Assembly (NCBI GenBank): GCA_905479025.1
Contig: CAJQKX010000475.1
Coordinates: forward strand, 1-6,535
From: an uncultured Paraglaciecola sp.
Lineage (GTDB): Bacteria > Pseudomonadota > Gammaproteobacteria > Enterobacterales > Alteromonadaceae
Reading direction: 5' to 3'
DNA length: 6,535 bases
Notes under the pieces: generated by a model
What the model saw: only the letters and a program-made list of their open reading frames with translations
What the model was told of the DNA's origin: nothing
Databases searched by the model: none
Program-made: the position numbers and the translations under genes
In this document: piece after piece, positions 1-5,951 of the stretch
How positions within the stretch are numbered: position 1 is the first letter of the stretch
Layout of the letters: the number at the start of each line of letters is the position of its first letter

Positions 1-165
1 TAAGCTGCGCAATATAGCACTTTGAGGGTTAAATTGCTGCTCAACTAAAAACTAATCCAAAATAACATAGGGTTTTGGATTAGTCTAAATTTGTGAGACT
101 CACATTATTATAAAAAGTTTAATTAGGTTCGTAAGTTTGTCGATATGTTTAAGCATAAGGTGATG
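1..165. other. Non-coding region downstream of rlpA
   Basis: No convincing reading frame was seen on either strand. Besides the hairpin at 47-84 it contains a small odd palindrome, TGTGAG-A-CTCACA (92-104), of no assigned function. In many gammaproteobacteria dacA (PBP5) follows rlpA; it is not in this window, and if present it would start to the left of position 1, beyond the terminator. Confidence 0.5.
47..84 (-). terminator. Hairpin with T-run downstream of rlpA, probable intrinsic terminator
   Basis: Arms ACTAATCCAAAA (51-62) and TTTTGGATTAGT (73-84) form a perfect 12-bp inverted repeat around a 10-nt loop. On the minus strand the stem runs directly into TTTTT (47-51), in the right orientation to end transcripts leaving rlpA about 80 nt downstream of its stop. 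The stem is AT-rich (3 G-C pairs), so strength is uncertain. The plus-strand orientation has no T-run after the stem. Confidence 0.65.
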
Positions 166-978
166 CTAATCTGAGTACACTTTATAAGCGTCAGGATAGT
201 CATTATTTTTAAGTTCATTCAGCAAATTATCTGCCTCATGTTCGTTTTTTATTGGGCCAAGATGTAATTTGTAAATACCCTGCTCGAATCTTGTTTCGAA
301 GGGGCGTTGATATAATATTTTTAAGGCACTTGCTAATTTGTCTATTTGAGTTTTGTTTTGCAATGCAACCACTTGTATATAGAACCGTTGGTTAGAAATA
401 TTAGTGTCTTTATTACTGATAGTAGGGAAGCGTCCTACTGTGATCTTACCCGCTTTATCCACATGGATAACGTCCAACTGTACATCGGTAATCCCGGTTT
501 TTAATACGTCGAGCTTTAATGCTGCAGCATAGGATAAGTCTATCACCCGACCACTATGAAACGGTCCTCTATCATTCACTCTAACGACTACCTGTTTGTC
601 ATTTTTTAAGTTGGTCACACGCACAAAAGAGGGTAATGGCAAGGTTTTGTGTGCGGCAGACATTTCGTACATATCATATACTTCACCATTAGCGGTTAAG
701 TGACCGTGAAACTTTTGTCCATACCAACTAGCGTAGCCTTTATCGCTGAAACCTTTACCTGTTGTGAGAGGCTGGTATCTTATTCCTCTGATGGTATAAG
801 GACGCATGTTAGATGGCGCGTAGGCTTCATATTTAGCCACTATGTCTGTTGTGGTCACATGTTGAGGAATGTTTTTGGGCGCCGAGTCATGATGTTGGTA
901 GTAGCGTCCTTTGGGAGCACAACTTACCACCATTAATACAAAAAAAGTTAGACCTATGCAACGACAATAGTTTTTCAT
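166..978 (-). CDS. rlpA: RlpA family septal-ring lipoprotein (DPBB plus SPOR)
   Basis: RlpA is an outer-membrane lipoprotein. In Pseudomonas aeruginosa it is a lytic transglycosylase acting on peptide-stripped glycan at septa; in E. coli no such activity is established. From the ATG at 976-978 the product is 270 aa. It has a signal peptide ending in lipobox V-V-S-C (Cys20, followed by Ala, compatible with outer-membrane sorting). A low-complexity linker leads to a double-psi beta-barrel domain, about 80-172, with GYASWYG, TANGEVYDM, SAAHKTLPLPSFVRVTNL, VNDRGPF and RVIDLSYAAA. His110 and Asp136 are spaced as the catalytic pair of the Pseudomonas enzyme. A C-terminal SPOR domain, about 198-268, starts at FYIQVVA and would bind denuded glycan. 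The frame stays open up to a TTG at 994-996 overlapping mltB, which would add six residues. The ATG, 7 nt after the mltB stop, gives a more typical signal peptide. Stop is TAG. Confidence 0.93.
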   Translation of the reverse strand: MKNYCRCIGLTFFVLMVVSCAPKGRYYQHHDSAPKNIPQHVTTTDIVAKYEAYAPSNMRPYTIRGIRYQPLTTGKGFSDKGYASWYGQKFHGHLTANGEVYDMYEMSAAHKTLPLPSFVRVTNLKNDKQVVVRVNDRGPFHSGRVIDLSYAAALKLDVLKTGITDVQLDVIHVDKAGKITVGRFPTISNKDTNISNQRFYIQVVALQNKTQIDKLASALKILYQRPFETRFEQGIYKLHLGPIKNEHEADNLLNELKNNDYPDAYKVYSD

Positions 979-985
979 AGCCGTT

Positions 986-1984
986 TTAATGACCAACTGT
1001 GGCAGTGGTTAAAGTGTTAAAACCTTGTTTGAGTTGTTGGCTGAATTGAAATACTACCATGGCATATAAAGGACTGTGGTTATAGCGAGTGATGACATAA
1101 AAATTGGGTAAGCCTATCCAATATTCTTTTTTATCTGCTTGTTCAAATTCAAATAATTTGACGCTTATTTCTTTACTTAGTTTGGACTCGGTAATAGTGA
1201 CCCCTGCGGTTTGTAATTGAGACCACTGATGAGAATATTTAAGCGATTTTGATAATAATACTGGGTATTGAGTGCCACTTACTTGCGCCTTATACGCAAT
1301 ATCAGCGTTAGCCTTCCAGTGATGTTTTTTAAAGTAGTTTGCGACACTACCTATAGCGTCTTCAGGATTGTTTAATAAGTCCCTCACACCGTCACCGTCA
1401 AAGTCCACTGCATAATGGCGGTAACTAGATGAGATAAATTGCCCCCAGCCCATTGCTCCAGCATAGGATCCTTTGAGTTGGGTGATATCAAAGTTTTCCT
1501 CTTTGGCTAATAAAAATAATTGTGCTAATTCGCTACGAAAAAACTTTGCTCTAGGCGGGTAATGAAAACCTAAGGTGACAAGCGCATCGAGTACCGAATA
1601 CTTACCTAGATACGCGCCATAAAAAGTCTCAACACCAATGATGGCTACGATGATCTCAGTGGGTACACCGGTTTCTTTTTCTGCACGCGCTAAGGTTTCT
1701 TTATGGGTATGCCAGAAAGTCAAACCTTTTATTAAGCGCTTTTTAGTCAGAAAAATAGGGTGATACTGATGCCAAGGTTTAGCTTCCCATGGCTTGGCAA
1801 TCGATTGCAAGACAGCCTCATTTTTAGTCGCTTTTTGCAACGTCGATTCAACCACTTTTCGGTCAAACTGATGTTCATCTACCATCATGTCGACAAACTG
1901 CTCTTGCAGTTCTCGGGGGGAGGCTTGAATATTCGAGCTTGAGATACACAGGCCTAACACTAAAAATGATTTAAACAACTTCAT
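986..1984 (-). CDS. mltB: Lytic murein transglycosylase B (MltB family)
   Basis: MltB-type enzymes cleave the MurNAc-GlcNAc bond of peptidoglycan with formation of 1,6-anhydroMurNAc. The 332-aa product has the SLT2 fold signatures. These are AIIGVETFYG with catalytic Glu119, LGFHYPPRAKFFRSEL (138-153), SYAGAMGWGQFISSSYR (173-189), an EF-hand-like calcium loop D194-F-D-G-D-G (as in E. coli Slt35), and late NFYVITRYNHSPLYAM (294-309). The N terminus (1-21) looks like a Sec signal peptide with probable cleavage after Q-A at 20-21. The only Cys there (13) is preceded by L-G-L, a poor lipobox, so this form may be soluble and periplasmic, unlike the E. coli lipoprotein. The ATG has a good AAGGA site 6 nt upstream. 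Placement between rodA and rlpA is common outside the enterobacteria. Confidence 0.94.
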   Translation of the reverse strand: MKLFKSFLVLGLCISSSNIQASPRELQEQFVDMMVDEHQFDRKVVESTLQKATKNEAVLQSIAKPWEAKPWHQYHPIFLTKKRLIKGLTFWHTHKETLARAEKETGVPTEIIVAIIGVETFYGAYLGKYSVLDALVTLGFHYPPRAKFFRSELAQLFLLAKEENFDITQLKGSYAGAMGWGQFISSSYRHYAVDFDGDGVRDLLNNPEDAIGSVANYFKKHHWKANADIAYKAQVSGTQYPVLLSKSLKYSHQWSQLQTAGVTITESKLSKEISVKLFEFEQADKKEYWIGLPNFYVITRYNHSPLYAMVVFQFSQQLKQGFNTLTTATVGH

Positions 1985-1990
1985 GGTTTT

Positions 1991-1995
1991 TCCTT
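1991..1995 (-). promoter_or_regulatory. Ribosome-binding site of mltB
   Basis: AAGGA on the minus strand, 6 nt before the mltB ATG (1982-1984), in the 60-nt rodA-mltB spacer. It is among the clearest Shine-Dalgarno sequences in the window and suggests independent initiation on mltB. Confidence 0.65.
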
Positions 1996-2044
1996 GAAAG
2001 CGAAGTAATTTTACTTAATTAAAATTTTGGGGGAATAGATCTTA

Positions 2045-3163
2045 CTATTCTCGCGACATGATCCTTTTTTGAGTACTGATCGCCATCAAAATACCAAAAC
2101 CTGCGAGCAGTGTCACCATAGAAGTACCACCATAGCTAATTAAGGGTAAAGGTACGCCAACTACAGGCAAAATTCCTGAAACCATGCCAATATTCACAAA
2201 CACATACACAAAGAAGGTGAGGGTAATGCTACCTGCTAAAATTTTACTAAATGCACCTTGCGCTTTCACCGCTATCAACATGCCCCGAATAACAATAAAG
2301 GCGTAGATAGCTAAGAGTCCTATTACGCCCCAAAATCCAAATTCTTCACTGAAGACCGCAAAGATAAAGTCGGTGTGACGTTCAGGTAAAAATTCTAACT
2401 GAGATTGGGTACCTTGTAACCACCCTTTACCTTGTGCACCACCTGATCCAATGGCAATCTTGGATTGGATAATATGATAACCCGACCCTAGGGGATCACT
2501 TTCAGGATTAAGAAATGTCAGTACTCTTTGTTTTTGATAACCTTGCATCAAAAATATCCACATAACAGGAGTGAAAGCAGAAGCTGCGACAGCAACAAAG
2601 GATATAAAGCGCCAACTCATGCCAGCTAAAAACAATGCAAAAACACCGGAGCTAGCTATCAGAAGTGAGGTACCTAAATCCGGCTGGCGAGCGATCAATA
2701 ATGTGGGTATAGCCACTAAGACAAACCCAATCAGTATATGCCAAGTTTTGGGGGGCAAATTAAATCGGCTAATATACCAAGCCACCATCATAGGTACAGC
2801 TAGTTTCATGATTTCAGAGGGTTGAAAGCGAAAGAACCCTAAATCTAACCAGCGTTGAGCCCCTTTACTGGAAACACCTACGACCCAAACGGCGATTAAC
2901 ATAGCAATACCAATTACGTAAAAATAAACAGATAATTTCTGATAAGCCAAGGGGGGGATTTGCGCCACAACTAACATCACACCTAAAGCCAGTGCAAGAC
3001 GTGTTAATTGTCTTTGGATCAGACCTATGTCTTGTCCCCCGGCTGAATAAATGGTGACTAAACCTACTGCCATTAACACAATTAACCCAAACAATAATAT
3101 GCCATCACAATGAATTCTGTTCCAAAAAGAATGATTACTAGAATTTAGTTTAGTTCTAAGCAT
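2045..3163 (-). CDS. rodA: RodA, SEDS peptidoglycan glycosyltransferase of the elongasome
   Basis: RodA (MrdB) is the SEDS-family inner-membrane enzyme that polymerises lipid II into glycan strands during cell elongation, working as a pair with PBP2. The 372-aa protein (E. coli 370) is almost entirely hydrophobic segments, consistent with about ten membrane helices. SEDS landmarks are GAQRWLDLGFFRFQPSEIMK (101-120), RQPDLGTSLLI (159-169), GYHIIQSKIAIGSGG (228-242), the extracellular LPERHTDFIFAVFSEEFGF (259-277) with catalytic Asp265, and VVGVPLPLISYGGTSM (334-349). The ATG overlaps the mrdA TGA by one base, which suggests translational coupling. The only ribosome-binding site seen is a distant AAGG at 3174-3177. 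It ends in tandem in-frame stops, TAG then TAA. The gene is intact, so the partner polymerase is kept although mrdA carries a stop codon. Confidence 0.96.
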   Translation of the reverse strand: MLRTKLNSSNHSFWNRIHCDGILLFGLIVLMAVGLVTIYSAGGQDIGLIQRQLTRLALALGVMLVVAQIPPLAYQKLSVYFYVIGIAMLIAVWVVGVSSKGAQRWLDLGFFRFQPSEIMKLAVPMMVAWYISRFNLPPKTWHILIGFVLVAIPTLLIARQPDLGTSLLIASSGVFALFLAGMSWRFISFVAVAASAFTPVMWIFLMQGYQKQRVLTFLNPESDPLGSGYHIIQSKIAIGSGGAQGKGWLQGTQSQLEFLPERHTDFIFAVFSEEFGFWGVIGLLAIYAFIVIRGMLIAVKAQGAFSKILAGSITLTFFVYVFVNIGMVSGILPVVGVPLPLISYGGTSMVTLLAGFGILMAISTQKRIMSRE

Positions 3164-4095
3164 CAGGGTTGTGCCTTGACTGGTTTAAGTTCGGTTTGTG
3201 TCAGTGCAATTCCCTGTGCTTCTTGTGCTAAATATTCGATAACTTTGTGTTCAGGAAATGTTTGATCTTTAAAGTAGTTATCCATTATTTTACGGGCGAT
3301 AGGTGCTGCTTGAGCACCGCCATGTCCGGCATTTTCTAATACAACAGAGAGCGTCATTTGTGGTTTGTCGTAGGGAGCATAGCCGACATACATAGCGTTA
3401 TCGTGGTTTTTCTTGGATAGCTTTGATGCATCATAATCTTCGTCTTGAGCGATAGAAACTAATTGTGCCGTGCCTGTTTTACCTGCGGATATATAATGAG
3501 ACCCTTTAAATGCTGTATGTGCAGAGCCTTTTCGATTCACCGTACCATACATGCCATCCAATATTACATCCCAGTTGTGTTCATCTTTTATAGCGATTGG
3601 GCGTCTTTCTTTAATGGCCTGCATCATAACTGCATTTTTTTGGATATTACCACGAATAATTTGTGGAATAATACGCCTGCCTTTGTTGACTAAGATTGTT
3701 ATTGACTGGGTAAGTTGAACCGGTGTTGCTGTCCAGTAGCTTTGCCCAATACCTACGTTGATAGTGTCGCCTATATACCAAGGGCTGTTAAATAATGCTT
3801 TTACAATGCCCCTGCTTGGCATAATACCATCGGCTTCTTCATGAAGATCGATGCCTGTATAATCACCAAATCCAAATTCGTACATACTTTCACTGATACG
3901 GTCTATACCTAATTTATAAGCTAGATCGTAAAAGAAAATATCACAGGACACTTCTATTGCTTTAGTTACATCCACCCATCCATGACCCCATGGTGTATGG
4001 TCTCGCCATACACGTTCAACATTTTTTAATTGATATTTACCCTCATCATAAATCCGGCTTTTAGGCGTAATCACTTTTTCCTCGAGCCCCGCCAA
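3163..4095 (-). CDS. mrdA: PBP2 C-terminal fragment (rest of the transpeptidase domain)
   Basis: A 310-aa frame, collinear with PBP2 residues 338-647 of the reconstructed protein. It holds the S-C-D version of the SxN motif (fragment 50-52), the YTGIDLHEE and GIGQSYWTATPVQL segments, DGMYGTVNRKGSAH, and SAGKTGTAQ with KTG at 206-208. It ends with YVGYAPYDKPQMTLSVVLEN and a short polar tail. The first possible start is TTG at 4093-4095, with little ribosome-binding signal. A GTG at 4072-4074 has GAGG at 4080-4083, 5 nt away, and is the better reinitiation site, although it may be chance. There is no signal peptide or membrane segment at the front, so a separately made product would stay in the cytoplasm. 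It is best read as the second half of one gene rather than an independent gene. Confidence 0.75.
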   Translation of the reverse strand: MAGLEEKVITPKSRIYDEGKYQLKNVERVWRDHTPWGHGWVDVTKAIEVSCDIFFYDLAYKLGIDRISESMYEFGFGDYTGIDLHEEADGIMPSRGIVKALFNSPWYIGDTINVGIGQSYWTATPVQLTQSITILVNKGRRIIPQIIRGNIQKNAVMMQAIKERRPIAIKDEHNWDVILDGMYGTVNRKGSAHTAFKGSHYISAGKTGTAQLVSIAQDEDYDASKLSKKNHDNAMYVGYAPYDKPQMTLSVVLENAGHGGAQAAPIARKIMDNYFKDQTFPEHKVIEYLAQEAQGIALTQTELKPVKAQP

Positions 4096-4098
4096 TGC

Positions 4099-4101
4099 CT
4101 A
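4099..4101 (-). other. mrdA: In-frame amber (TAG) codon splitting mrdA at position 336
   Basis: Minus-strand reading is GTA-AAA-CCT-CTT-TAG-GCA-TTG-GCG, that is V-K-P-L-stop-A-L-A. Reading continues in the same frame into unmistakable PBP2 sequence. TAG is one base from TTG (Leu), a likely ancestral codon at a site that is hydrophobic in the family, but the original codon is inferred. Confidence 0.95.
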
Positions 4102-5106
4102 AAGAGGTTTTACTGTTGATGCTGGTGGATATTGCCCCTGTGTCGCGCGATTAAACAAAGGCCTGTCTGAGGTAAGTAATTTCTTATAATTTTTACTGCT
4201 AATACCATGAACAAACAGGTTGGGGTCGTAACTTGGACTACTGTATAACGCAAGTACTCCTCCATCTCGAGGATCGATGGCGACTAGCGAACCTTTCTTA
4301 CCAGCAAAAGCCTTTTTTGCTTCAAGTTGTAAATTTATATCAATATTTAATACGATATCTTTACCGGGAACAGGCGGATTAAAGTCCAAAATACGGATAA
4401 TTCGGCCCTGATTATTAACCTCTACTTCTTGAAATCCGACTTTACCGTGGAGCATTTCTTCGTGGTATTTTTCGATACCTCTTTTACCAATATCATAGCT
4501 TGCCGCATAGTTTGCTTCATACCCAGCCTCGTTGAGTTTTTGTAGGTCCTTCTTGTTAATCTTAGCCACATAACCTATTACATGGGTGAGGGCACTACCA
4601 TAAGGATAATGTCGAGCGAGCCTAGCTTCGACAGATACGCCAGGATACTTATGTTGTTGTACAGAAAAAAGTGCGACCTCTTTGGGTTTTAAACGGTTGA
4701 TCAGCATAACAGGTTTGAAGCGCCGAGTACCTTTTAAGTCTCGATAAAAGTCAATGACATCTTCTTTGTCAATATCTAATAACATGCCTAAGTTATTGAT
4801 AGTTAATTCAAGATTTTCAATGTCTTCTGGGATCAATTGAAGACTAAATACCGGACGGTTTTCAGCTAGTAATATACCATTGCGGTCATAAATCAATCCA
4901 CGGTTGGGTGCTACGGGTAATAATTTTATTCGGTTGCCATCTGCACGTGTTTGGTAATCTTCGAATCGACTTATCTGTAAATAATATAAATTAGATAGCA
5001 CCATGCCCATCATTACAAAAACCACAAATAACCCAATAAAAGTGCGCCTAGCAAAAAGGTTGGTTTCCGCTGAATGGTCTTTAATAAGGATACGCGGTGA
5101 AGGCAA
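4099..5106 (-). CDS. mrdA: PBP2 N-terminal fragment, ending just after the SxxK motif
   Basis: A 335-aa open frame covering the anchor, the pedestal region and the first part of the transpeptidase domain. PBP2 signatures include NRIKLLPVAPNRGLIYDRNG (58-77), YPYGSALTHVIGYVAKI (about 168-184), YDIGKRGIEKYHEEMLHG, EVEVNNQGRIIR, SSPSYDPNLFVHGISSKNY, and finally YPPAS-T-V-K-P-L with Ser330 and Lys333. The start is TTG at 5104-5106, 2 nt after the rlmH stop. An in-frame TAG at 5116-5118 excludes a longer form. The next in-frame Met lies inside the membrane anchor, and the TTG gives an N terminus matching E. coli PBP2 in length. Only a weak GAGAG-type ribosome-binding site precedes it. Alone, this product would be anchored in the inner membrane with the nucleophile but without the SxD and KTG elements, so it would not be an active transpeptidase. 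Confidence 0.85.
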   Translation of the reverse strand: MPSPRILIKDHSAETNLFARRTFIGLFVVFVMMGMVLSNLYYLQISRFEDYQTRADGNRIKLLPVAPNRGLIYDRNGILLAENRPVFSLQLIPEDIENLELTINNLGMLLDIDKEDVIDFYRDLKGTRRFKPVMLINRLKPKEVALFSVQQHKYPGVSVEARLARHYPYGSALTHVIGYVAKINKKDLQKLNEAGYEANYAASYDIGKRGIEKYHEEMLHGKVGFQEVEVNNQGRIIRILDFNPPVPGKDIVLNIDINLQLEAKKAFAGKKGSLVAIDPRDGGVLALYSSPSYDPNLFVHGISSKNYKKLLTSDRPLFNRATQGQYPPASTVKPL

Positions 5107-5108
5107 AT

Positions 5109-5579
5109 TTACTCTCTATGATAAGGATGGTTATTATTAATTGACCAAGCTCGGTACAAGCTCTCAGCTACAATTATACGCACTAAGGGGTGTGGTAGAG
5201 TTAGACTCGACAATGACCACTTTTGTTCCGAAATATTTATACATTCAGGGGCTAAACCTTCTGGCCCACCTATCAATAAACTGACATCTCGGCCATCCAT
5301 TTTCCAACCTTCCATAGTTTTAGCCAATTTGTGAGTGTCCCAAGGTGAACCTGTTACTTCTAAGGTGACGACTCTATTACCTTTGGGAATAGCTGCTAAG
5401 GTCAATTCTCCTTCTCTTTGCAAGATACGTTTGATATCAGCATTTTTGCCACGTTTACCGGCAACTATTTCGCTGAGCTGCAAAGGCATATCCGCTGGGA
5501 ATCGTCTGCTGTATTCCGAAAAGCCTTGCTCAACCCAAGCGGGCATTTTCATACCCACTGCAATCATTTGTATCCGCAC
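5109..5579 (-). CDS. rlmH: 23S rRNA (pseudouridine1915-N3)-methyltransferase RlmH
   Basis: RlmH is a SPOUT-class methyltransferase that uses AdoMet to methylate N3 of pseudouridine 1915 in helix 69 of 23S rRNA on assembled 70S ribosomes. The product is 156 aa, against 155 in E. coli, and can be followed nearly residue by residue. It has AVGxKMPxWV at the N terminus, a basic [13 protein letters not shown] segment (41-53), the AdoMet-binding trefoil-knot motif LLIGGPEG (101-108), [21 protein letters not shown] (from 127) and the invariant C-terminal NHPYHRE (150-156). The GTG at 5577-5579 is chosen because it restores the family N terminus (M-x-x-Q-x-x-AVG). The first internal ATG, codon 5, would delete the first beta-strand. 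No strong Shine-Dalgarno is seen before the GTG. With only 8 nt from the rsfS stop, translational coupling is plausible. The stop (TAA) lies 2 nt before mrdA. Confidence 0.97.
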   Translation of the reverse strand: MRIQMIAVGMKMPAWVEQGFSEYSRRFPADMPLQLSEIVAGKRGKNADIKRILQREGELTLAAIPKGNRVVTLEVTGSPWDTHKLAKTMEGWKMDGRDVSLLIGGPEGLAPECINISEQKWSLSSLTLPHPLVRIIVAESLYRAWSINNNHPYHRE

Positions 5580-5587
5580 TGGTTAAT

Positions 5588-5905
5588 TTAGCCCCAGAGT
5601 TTTTCTAACTGATAGAAATCTCGGGCTTCGTCTTGCATCACGTGCAAGACCACGTCACCTAGGTCGACTAAAACCCAATCACCGGTTTCGCGCCCTTCAA
5701 TACTTAAAGGGGCTGTGCCAGCTTGTTTAGCTTCAACAACCACGTTTTCGGCAATTGAAATAACATGACGTTTAGAATTACCTGAGCAGATTAACATGGT
5801 TTCGGTAATGGAAGATTTTTCTGCAACATCTAAATCAATAATGTCACGACCTTTTAAGTCTTCGACTTTTTCTATTATAAAGGCTTTTAACTGTTGGTGG
5901 TCCAA
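5588..5905 (-). CDS. rsfS: Ribosomal silencing factor RsfS
   Basis: RsfS (older names RsfA, YbeB, Iojap family) binds uL14 on the 50S subunit and blocks 30S joining, which lowers translation in stationary phase or starvation. The 105-aa product is the usual length. It shows the family landmarks in order: DLKGRDIIDLDV (17-28), SSITETMLICSG (31-42), GDWVLVDLGDVVLHVM (75-90) and the terminal YQLEKLW (98-104). The start is TTG. An in-frame TAA lies only three codons upstream (5915-5917) and the next in-frame Met is near residue 36, inside the conserved domain. An AAGGA ribosome-binding site at 5912-5916, 6 nt before the TTG, supports this choice. The gene lies between nadD and rlmH, the conserved arrangement, with only 8 nt to the rlmH start. 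Confidence 0.95.
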   Translation of the reverse strand: MDHQQLKAFIIEKVEDLKGRDIIDLDVAEKSSITETMLICSGNSKRHVISIAENVVVEAKQAGTAPLSIEGRETGDWVLVDLGDVVLHVMQDEARDFYQLEKLWG

Positions 5906-5911
5906 AGACTT

Positions 5912-5916
5912 TCCTT
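5912..5916 (-). promoter_or_regulatory. Ribosome-binding site of rsfS fixing a TTG start
   Basis: AAGGA on the minus strand with 6 nt to the TTG codon at 5903-5905. It overlaps the in-frame TAA that excludes any longer rsfS reading frame, so it decides the non-AUG start. Confidence 0.7.
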
Positions 5917-5951
5917 ACGGTTGAATTTCATACAATTTAATTTTACTTAGT

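Larger units (their letters stand above)
3163..5106 (-). pseudogene. mrdA: mrdA (PBP2, elongasome transpeptidase) interrupted by an in-frame amber codon
   Basis: PBP2 is the class B penicillin-binding protein that cross-links sidewall peptidoglycan together with RodA. Read through, the frame has 647 codon positions (E. coli PBP2 has 633 aa). It has a short cytoplasmic tail, one membrane anchor (about 22-42), the PBP dimerisation/pedestal region, then the transpeptidase domain. The three active-site motifs are S330-T-V-K333, S387-C-D389 and K543-T-G545; Ser330 has the same number as the E. coli nucleophile. Codon 336 is TAG (4099-4101), which replaces a residue that is hydrophobic in E. coli PBP2. 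Frame and spacing are unchanged across it, so this is a substitution and not an indel. No second lesion is visible in 310 further codons. Labelled pseudogene because of the nonsense codon; sequence error or readthrough could make it functional. The TGA stop overlaps the rodA ATG by 1 nt. Confidence 0.8.

Noticed and set aside
92..104. CRP-like site TGTGA...TCACA
   Set aside because: The half-sites are separated by 3 nt instead of the 6 nt needed for CRP, and the palindrome lies downstream of rlpA, where no promoter for a visible gene is expected.
700..936. Plus-strand open frames within rlpA, and similar ones within mltB, rodA, mrdA and rlmH
   Set aside because: They lie antisense inside well-identified genes, have no family resemblance, and have compositions expected of reverse-frame shadows.
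1998..2035. Promoter in the rodA-mltB spacer (TAAAAT as a -10 box)
   Set aside because: No acceptable -35 element lies at the right distance, and AT-rich spacers give such hexamers by chance.
4060..4110. Frameshift (programmed or mutational) as the cause of the split mrdA
   Set aside because: Both halves lie in exactly the same frame, separated only by TAG and one Ala codon, and active-site spacing matches intact PBP2. No slippery sequence or indel is needed.
3163..5106. Two separate genes encoding a novel two-subunit transpeptidase
   Set aside because: The second frame lacks a secretion signal and a strong start, and the junction is collinear with ordinary PBP2 down to residue spacing, so one gene with a stop codon is the simpler reading.
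5887..5931. Short leader ORF (ATG-AAA-TTC..., about 14 codons) overlapping the rsfS start in another frame
   Set aside because: It lacks a ribosome-binding site, has no recognisable peptide and is explained as background in AT-rich sequence.
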